Shown piece after piece: positions 5,615 to 10,988 of a DNA stretch of 10,988 bases. The position numbers were made by a program, and so were the translations under genes. Under the pieces are notes generated by a model, which saw only the letters and a program-made list of their open reading frames with translations, had not been told where the DNA came from and made no database searches. Source of the DNA: Deltaproteobacteria bacterium (lineage in GTDB: Bacteria; Desulfobacterota; Desulfobacteria; Desulfobacterales; SURF-15); NCBI GenBank assembly GCA_024644775.1, contig JAHEHB010000166.1, positions 1 through 10,988 on the forward strand, in the 5' to 3' direction. Every line of letters starts with the position of its first letter. The first letter of the stretch is position 1.

Positions 5615-6949
5615 ATGGAACGCAAACCCGGTAAAAAAGAGAACAAAGCAAAATTGACACGGCGAGAATTTATCAAAGCCGGAACGGCAGGTTTGGGTGT
5701 CGCCGCTCTGGGGATGTCTCCCGTTACGGCCCCTGCCTACAACAAGGGAACTACGCTCAGCCTTCTTTTCTCGACCTTTTTTATCGCACCGGCCCAAGTT
5801 CTCATGAAAAAACAGGTCGAAGAGTGGGGCAAGATGGCCGGTGTAAAGACGTCCATCGACTTTCTGAGCTGGTCGGATTTGCAGGCCAAGGTCGGGGCAG
5901 TGATCCATGCGGGGGGCATGGATATCAGCGAACTCATGTGGTACTGGAATTATCTGTACAAAGATCAACTCGTTGATGTAACGGATATGGCCGAAGAAAT
6001 CGGGAAAGCGGGCGACGGCTACGAGCCGTACGTGCTGAATTCGGGGCCCATTGACGGACGATACTACGGCGTTCCCACCGGGACCCCCGTCGGTACCATC
6101 GCTTATCGGATCAGCTGGTTTAAGGAAGTCGGGATAAAAAATGCGGCGGATGGCAATAAACTCGACTTGACCTGGGATGAATATCACGCCATTGCCAAAA
6201 AGCTTAAGGCAAAGGGCAAGCCTTTCGGCCAGGCATTGGGCCACAGCCCCGGTGATCCTCCGTCATTTTGCTATGCGTACATGTGGTGCAACGGTGCCAT
6301 GGAGGTGGATAAAGACGGTAAAACCGTGCAGTTTAACACATCCAGTTTCGTCGACGCCATGCAAAAATTTGTCCAGCACTGGAAGGATGGATATGATGTG
6401 ACCGGTACCTCCTGGGATGACAGCAACAACAATCGGGCGTTTCTCTCGAATCAGATTTCCTGCACTTTCAACGGCTCAAGCATCTATTTTGCAGCCAAAA
6501 AAAACCACCCGGACATTGCCAAAGACACCCACCACATGCTCATGCCCAGAGGCGTATCCGGACGTTGGTACCGGATGGGAAATCGGCATATGGCAATCTT
6601 CAAGAAATCTAAAAACATTGAGGCCGCCAAGGATTTCATGAAATGGTGGTTCCAAGACGAGCAATATGGAGCATGGTTGCGAATCCAGCAAGGTTACCAC
6701 CTTCAGCATGTACAGAAGTATGCCGACGATCCCATGTGGTTCGAGGATCCGAAAATAACGCCAAACAGGAACGTGGCCAAGTATGGAAGGAATATCGGCT
6801 ATGCCGGTCCCCCTAGCCGAAAAGCAGCGATAGCCCAGGCAAAATACATCGTCGTGGACGCCTTCGCCAAGGCGGTTCAGAGCGGTGACGCCAAGGGATC
6901 GATTCAGTGGGGTGCCGATCAATTAGAGCGGATTTACGGCAGAGGCTGA
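5615..6949 (+). CDS. Tat-exported ABC-type extracellular solute-binding protein (444 aa)
   Basis: This is a periplasmic binding protein of the family 1 (sugar/oligosaccharide type) class, which normally captures a solute for an ABC importer. A twin-arginine signal is clear: TRREFIK (15-21), a short hydrophobic stretch (AGTAGLGVAALG, 22-33) and a likely cleavage after A39-P-A41. The mature part has family-typical stretches such as DGRYYGVPTGTPVGTIAYRISWFKEVGI, LTWDEYHAIAKKLKAKG and an aromatic-rich C-terminal lobe (AAKDFMKWWFQDEQYGAWL). The start has an excellent AAAGGAGG 6-8 bp upstream. No permease or ATPase gene lies beside it, so it is an orphan in this window. The cyclase gene begins 59 bp downstream on the same strand. 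By eye its sequence is richer in G and C than that gene. The solute cannot be predicted; a carbohydrate is only the family default. Confidence 0.93.
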   Translation: MERKPGKKENKAKLTRREFIKAGTAGLGVAALGMSPVTAPAYNKGTTLSLLFSTFFIAPAQVLMKKQVEEWGKMAGVKTSIDFLSWSDLQAKVGAVIHAGGMDISELMWYWNYLYKDQLVDVTDMAEEIGKAGDGYEPYVLNSGPIDGRYYGVPTGTPVGTIAYRISWFKEVGIKNAADGNKLDLTWDEYHAIAKKLKAKGKPFGQALGHSPGDPPSFCYAYMWCNGAMEVDKDGKTVQFNTSSFVDAMQKFVQHWKDGYDVTGTSWDDSNNNRAFLSNQISCTFNGSSIYFAAKKNHPDIAKDTHHMLMPRGVSGRWYRMGNRHMAIFKKSKNIEAAKDFMKWWFQDEQYGAWLRIQQGYHLQHVQKYADDPMWFEDPKITPNRNVAKYGRNIGYAGPPSRKAAIAQAKYIVVDAFAKAVQSGDAKGSIQWGADQLERIYGRG

Positions 6950-7008
6950 AGGGATCAGTTCCTTTCTAATTATTCAAACTGCATAATTTATAAAAATGGA
7001 GTACAAAA

Positions 7009-10000
7009 ATGGAGTGCCCAACATGCCGGTTTGATAATCGTGAAGGGGCTAAGTTCTGTAAAGAATGTGGAGCCAAATTAGAATTCACTTGTCCTGAATG
7101 CGGTGCCGGATTAATTCCCCCCAGTAAATTTTGTGATGAATGCGGTTATGATCTGAGCAAAGCTACAAAAGCCCCTAAGGTTGACTATTCTACACCCGAA
7201 TCCTACACCCCTAAACATTTAGCAAACAAAATCCTCACAACCCGCAGTTCCATTGAAGGTGAACGAAAAATAGTGACAGTACTATTTGCGGACGTAGCTG
7301 ACTATACTTCCATTTCTGAAAAGCTTGATCCGGAAGAGGTTCATCAAATCATGGATGGGTGTTTTAAAATCATAATGGATGAGGTCCACAAATATGAAGG
7401 TACCATTAATCAGTTTACAGGTGATGGTGTAATGGCTCTGTTTGGTGCTCCAGTAGCCCACGAGGATCATGTCCAAAGAGCCTGCCATGCCGCATTATCC
7501 ATTCAGCAAGCGATAGAAGTTTATGGTAACGAAATAAATAAAAATACTGGATTGCAGTTTAAGATGCGAATAGGGATAAACTCAGGACCGGTAATTGTCG
7601 GCGCTATCGGGGATGATCTCAGGATGGATTACACGGCTGTTGGAGACACAACCAACTTAGGTTCCAGAATGGAAAGTCGTGCAAATCCCGGCGCTATCCT
7701 TGTATCTGCTAATACTCATAGGCTTGTCAGGGATTTCTTTGAATTTAATCCTTTAGGAGAATTTGAGATTAAAGGGAAAGAAGCACCACAAGAGGCTTTT
7801 GAACTGATCAAAACTGGTGGGATTGAGACTCGGATTGGGGCATCGGTTGCAAAAGGCCTGACCAGGTTTGTTGGGCGTAAAAACTCAATGGCCGTTCTTT
7901 TAAATGCTTTTGATACTGTAAAATCAGGATCCGGTCAGGTGGTTGGTCTCGTAGGTGAAGCCGGCGTAGGTAAGTCTCGACTTCTTTTTGAAATGAGGTG
8001 CATGCTGCCAAAGGGTGAATACATTTATCTTGAAGGACGTTGCCTCCATTATGGTAGCTCAATGCCCTATTTGCCTATGCTGGACGTCCTGAGGTCCTAT
8101 TTTAATATTAAAGAGGGAGATAGGGAGTTTATAATCGAAAAAAAAATCAATGAGAGAATACTTGGTCTCGATAAGAAATTTGAAAGCTCAATCCCCTTTT
8201 TCAAGGATTTACTTTCCCTTAAAACGGATGATAATGAATTTTTAAAGCTCGAACCTGAGGACAAACGGGAAAAGACCTTTGAAGCGCTTCGAAGTCTGAT
8301 GATCAGATTGAGTTTTGAAAAACCTTTAATTCTTGCTATTGAAGACCTTCACTGGATTGACAAGACTTCTGAAGAGTTCATTGACTATCTAATCGGAGGG
8401 CTGGCCAACAATCCCATCTTTCTAATTCTTCTATATCGTCCGGAATATGTCCATCAATGGGGCAGCAAATCATATTACATCAAAGTCGGCCTCACCCAAT
8501 TGGATATACCATCAAGCAGTCAACTGATCCAGGCTATCCTGGAAGATGGAGAGGTTGCTCCAGAACTTAAAAAACTTATCCTTAATCGAGCCTCAGGGAA
8601 TCCATTATTTATGGAGGAGTTTACACATACATTATTAGAAAACGGTTCCATTGAAATAAAAGATGAGTTGTATACGCTAAGCAGAAGGGCTTCCGAACCT
8701 CAAATACCAGATACAATCCAGGGTATCATTTCTGCCCGGATTGATCGGTTGGAAGACAATCTCAAGCGGACGATGCAAGTCGCATCAGTAATCGGGCGAG
8801 ACTTTGCGTATCGTATCCTTCAAACTATCACAGGCATGAGAGAAGAACTCAGATCTTATCTTTTGAATCTCCAAGGATTAGAATTTATTTACGAAAAAAG
8901 CCTTTTCCCAGAACTGGAATATATATTCAAACACGCGCTCACTCAAGAGGTGGCCTATAATAGTCTGCTTCTGAAGAGGAGAAAGGAGATTCATAAGAAG
9001 ATCGGAAAGGCGATAGAAGAACTCTATTCCCACAGATTGGAAGAGTTTTACGAAATGATAGCCTACCATTATTCAAAGAGTGAGAACTTACAGAAGGCTG
9101 CTCATTATTTGAAGCTGTCCGGCATAAAAGCAGCCGGAAAGCATTCTCCCATCGAGGCGATGCACTATTACCAAGAAGCGCTAAGAGTACTGAAACAACT
9201 GCCGGAGTCTGAGGAAAATAAAAAAACACAAATAGAGGTTTGTCTATTGAGTTTTGTTCCTTCAGTGACTTTAAGTTTTCCAGAGGATTATCTCCAGATA
9301 TACCAGGAAGCAGAGAAACTCTCTAATGATATAAACGATGAAAGGAGCCTTGCACATGCTTGTAGCATGATATGTAATTTTTACAGGGTCAGAGGAGAGA
9401 GCTTTCAGGCGCTTGAATATGCTGAGAAAGGATTTGAAATAGCGAAAAGGACCCAGGATATTTCTGAAATCGCTCCGGCTGCCATGGATCTTTGTATTGC
9501 TTACCAGGCCCAGGGACTCTATTTTAAGGTTATCAATATTGCTCCCGATGTTTTGCATTTACTTGAAGAAAAAGAAAAATATTTTGATTTTTTTATCAGA
9601 GCCGTTGCTGTATATCCATCACTTTGCACATTTTATGGATACGCTTTGGGAATGATGGGAAACTTTGAGAAAGGAGCGGTATTTTGTAAAAAAGGCCTTC
9701 ATACTGCAGGCGAAATCGGTGAATTAAGAACCTTGGCATGGAGTGAATACCTAAATGGGTGGTTTTATTTTCTTAAAGGTAACCGAAAGCTCATTATCGA
9801 GCATTTTAAAAATTGCATTAAGTATTGTGAAGATACAAAATGGCACTCATTAACCGGATATACTTTTGGTGGAATCGGGTATGGGCACTATCTGTCAGGG
9901 GATCTCGAGAACGCTCCCAAGAGTATAGAAAAAGGCATTAAGATTCTTCAGGATATAGAAACACGGGCTCTAGTGTCCCGCCTCTATTGGTTACTTAGTA

Positions 10001-10374
10001 TACCCCTCTATGATTCAGGCGAATATGAAAAAGCGCTGACCGCTATCAATGACGCATTGATATTAGCCCAGGAAAATAATGAGAAAGACTTTGAAGGGCT
10101 TTCAAGAATCTGGCTGGGAAGGATATTGGCGAAAACCGATCCAAATCAATATGACAGAGCGGAGGAATCTATTTTCAAAGGTATAAATATCTTGCAGGAA
10201 CTGAGACTTAAGCCCTTTTTTTCACAGGGATATATGTATTTAGGGGCGCTTTACGCAGATACCGGACAAAAAGACAAGGCGTTGGAAACTTTGAAAAAGG
10301 CGGAAAGGATGTTCCGAAAGATGGGGATGGATTATTGGCTGGCAAAAACCGATGAAGTTTTGGAAGGGCTGTAG
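7009..10374 (+). CDS. Zinc-ribbon / class III nucleotide cyclase / AAA ATPase / TPR signalling protein (1121 aa)
   Basis: This is a large cytoplasmic multi-domain protein with no signal or membrane segment. Residues 1-48 form two zinc ribbons (four CxxC pairs). A class III adenylate/guanylate cyclase domain spans about 83-267, with metal-binding Asp95 (LFADVADYT) and Asp139 (FTGDGVMALFGAP), and transition-state residues Asn216 and Arg220 in GDTTNLGSR. The purine-selecting pair is Gln135/Thr209 instead of Lys/Asp, so the product (cAMP, cGMP or other) is open. An AAA-type ATPase follows: Walker A GEAGVGKS (316-323) and Walker B LILAIEDLHWID (440-451). From about 680 to the end are TPR-like helical repeats, likely for partner binding. 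This order is a known family of cyclase-ATPase-TPR proteins. GGAG at 6998-7001 lies 7 bp before the start. The nearest upstream neighbour is the solute-binding protein. By eye the gene is AT-rich. Confidence 0.93.
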   Translation: MECPTCRFDNREGAKFCKECGAKLEFTCPECGAGLIPPSKFCDECGYDLSKATKAPKVDYSTPESYTPKHLANKILTTRSSIEGERKIVTVLFADVADYTSISEKLDPEEVHQIMDGCFKIIMDEVHKYEGTINQFTGDGVMALFGAPVAHEDHVQRACHAALSIQQAIEVYGNEINKNTGLQFKMRIGINSGPVIVGAIGDDLRMDYTAVGDTTNLGSRMESRANPGAILVSANTHRLVRDFFEFNPLGEFEIKGKEAPQEAFELIKTGGIETRIGASVAKGLTRFVGRKNSMAVLLNAFDTVKSGSGQVVGLVGEAGVGKSRLLFEMRCMLPKGEYIYLEGRCLHYGSSMPYLPMLDVLRSYFNIKEGDREFIIEKKINERILGLDKKFESSIPFFKDLLSLKTDDNEFLKLEPEDKREKTFEALRSLMIRLSFEKPLILAIEDLHWIDKTSEEFIDYLIGGLANNPIFLILLYRPEYVHQWGSKSYYIKVGLTQLDIPSSSQLIQAILEDGEVAPELKKLILNRASGNPLFMEEFTHTLLENGSIEIKDELYTLSRRASEPQIPDTIQGIISARIDRLEDNLKRTMQVASVIGRDFAYRILQTITGMREELRSYLLNLQGLEFIYEKSLFPELEYIFKHALTQEVAYNSLLLKRRKEIHKKIGKAIEELYSHRLEEFYEMIAYHYSKSENLQKAAHYLKLSGIKAAGKHSPIEAMHYYQEALRVLKQLPESEENKKTQIEVCLLSFVPSVTLSFPEDYLQIYQEAEKLSNDINDERSLAHACSMICNFYRVRGESFQALEYAEKGFEIAKRTQDISEIAPAAMDLCIAYQAQGLYFKVINIAPDVLHLLEEKEKYFDFFIRAVAVYPSLCTFYGYALGMMGNFEKGAVFCKKGLHTAGEIGELRTLAWSEYLNGWFYFLKGNRKLIIEHFKNCIKYCEDTKWHSLTGYTFGGIGYGHYLSGDLENAPKSIEKGIKILQDIETRALVSRLYWLLSIPLYDSGEYEKALTAINDALILAQENNEKDFEGLSRIWLGRILAKTDPNQYDRAEESIFKGINILQELRLKPFFSQGYMYLGALYADTGQKDKALETLKKAERMFRKMGMDYWLAKTDEVLEGL

Positions 10375-10661
10375 AGTTCTATTTGTTAATTCTATTCGAT
10401 ATATTGTGGTTGCATCGGTAGAGGCTGAGGTTGTGGTTTGCTATAAAAACTAGCTATCTTAGGCCCTTCTTTTGTGCAAGATACATCCAACAAGATGGAA
10501 CGATAGCCTGCCATTGAAACAGGCGATATAAAACCCGTATTTGAGCATTACCGGATTCACTCCAGTGTTGTGTTTGCACGCCAAAACGGTTTAACTGTAT
10601 AAGGCGGGATTAGCAGCGTTATGTGGGGGGCAATTAGGGATATCTCAGGCGGATCGGCAGC
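10375..10661. other. Intergenic gap between convergent genes
   Basis: No gene or RNA gene is recognised. The only structure seen is an 8-bp stem with one mismatch, ATAGCCTG (10503-10510) against CAGGCGAT (10520-10527), followed by ATAAAA. The two flanking genes converge here, so terminators are expected, but no standard hairpin plus T-tract was found for either strand. Confidence 0.4.
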
Positions 10662-10988
10662 TTATTTGTTTCGTTGGACAATCAATATCGTAATATCGTC
10701 ACTCTGGGGGGTGTGACCCGTAAATTCTGTTAAAGCGGTTTTAATTTCATCCATCAAGACAACCGCATCCGAAGCATTCTGCCCGGTTATCTGTTTCAAC
10801 CGTTCTCTTGTAAACAACTCCCCGTCCGGAGAAACGGCCTCTGTTACCCCATCGGTATAACCGATCAGGATATCCCCTCTATCCAGGGAAATCTCCTCGA
10901 TTCTGAATGCGGCATGCGGTATGGCACCTACAGCCGGGCCTGTCGGTTTTAGGTAATGCTGGATACCTGAATTGTTGCCAATAAAAAG
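10662..10988 (-). CDS. PP2C/SpoIIE-type serine phosphatase, C-terminal part, truncated by window edge
   Basis: The last 108 residues of a SpoIIE/RsbU-type phosphatase domain are present; the upstream part lies beyond the window. Such enzymes dephosphorylate anti-anti-sigma-type proteins in partner-switching or stress-response pathways. The visible signature is LDRGDILIGYTDGVTEAVSP (about 35-54 of the visible part), whose Asp-Gly binds metal, then SDDITILIVQRNK at the C-terminus with the second metal-site Asp pair. An upstream HYLKPTGPAVGAIP segment is also typical. Sensor domains (PAS, GAF, HAMP or response receiver) are expected N-terminally but cannot be seen. It converges on the cyclase gene. 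Confidence 0.93.
   Translation of the reverse strand, partial: LFIGNNSGIQHYLKPTGPAVGAIPHAAFRIEEISLDRGDILIGYTDGVTEAVSPDGELFTRERLKQITGQNASDAVVLMDEIKTALTEFTGHTPQSDDITILIVQRNK

Noticed and set aside
5594..6244. Minus-strand open frame (216 codons) over the start of the solute-binding gene
   Set aside because: It mirrors a well-supported Tat-exported protein on the other strand and shows no domain or start signal.
6950..6968. Hairpin AAGGGA/TCCTTT as terminator of the solute-binding gene
   Set aside because: The stem is only 6 bp with one G-T pair and there is no T-tract, so it cannot be called.
6996..7034. Upstream ATG as an alternative start or leader of the cyclase gene
   Set aside because: It is out of frame and ends after 12 codons. 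The AAAAATGGAGT direct repeat gives the appearance of two starts, but the first copy serves as ribosome site (GGAG) for the ATG at 7009.
1..10988. CRISPR array, tRNA, rRNA, intact insertion sequence, prophage or named defence system
   Set aside because: No regular spaced repeats, cloverleaf, transposase or nuclease frame was seen. The WYL protein alone is not enough to call a defence system.

Overview
The window looks like a chromosomal segment of a mesophilic Gram-negative bacterium, most likely a member of the Desulfobacterota (Desulfobacterales-like). The reasons are the moderate GC content, the signalling-rich gene set (a NifA-like GAF/sigma-54 activator, a zinc-ribbon/cyclase/ATPase/TPR giant, a SpoIIE-type phosphatase), and intergenic repeats of a kind I associate from memory with that group. 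This lineage call is an inference; there is no rRNA or other marker gene to confirm it.

Layout. (1) 1-4796 is read on the minus strand. From its 5' end it holds a nine-codon candidate leader peptide, a 128-aa lineage-specific protein with a possible degenerate PilZ-like fold, and a GAF-AAA+-Fis-HTH sigma-54 activator. A 455-bp gap of repeats follows, then a YwrD-type gamma-glutamyltranspeptidase (ggt) and the 5' part of a class A penicillin-binding protein that runs off the left edge. (2) 4797-5614 is a largely non-coding divergent region. It contains a very short gene (5023-5202, 59 aa) encoding a stand-alone WYL-domain core behind an extended -10 promoter, and an AT-rich palindrome abutting a sigma-70-like promoter. 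(3) 5615-10374 is read on the plus strand: a Tat-exported ABC-type solute-binding protein with no permease or ATPase gene beside it, then a 1121-aa class III nucleotide cyclase with zinc ribbons, an AAA-type ATPase and TPRs. (4) 10375-10661 is a gap without a recognisable gene. (5) 10662-10988 is the C-terminal part of a minus-strand PP2C/SpoIIE-type phosphatase.

How the parts may work together. The GGT and the PBP are almost certainly co-transcribed: 12 bp separate them and they share a reading frame. Both act on peptide/gamma-glutamyl or cell-wall substrates. The 128-aa protein and the sigma-54 activator form a tight pair 20 bp apart. No -24/-12 promoter was visible by eye in the adjacent intergenic regions, so the activator's target is probably elsewhere. 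The solute-binding protein and the cyclase are 59 bp apart and co-oriented, so they may couple an exported binding protein to cyclic-nucleotide signalling; that is only a hypothesis.

The two most noteworthy items are the unannotated mini-WYL gene and a 146-bp foldback element (2352-2497). The foldback is one long imperfect palindrome with matching ends. A candidate promoter places it inside the ggt mRNA leader. I see no rRNA, tRNA, CRISPR array or intact transposase.
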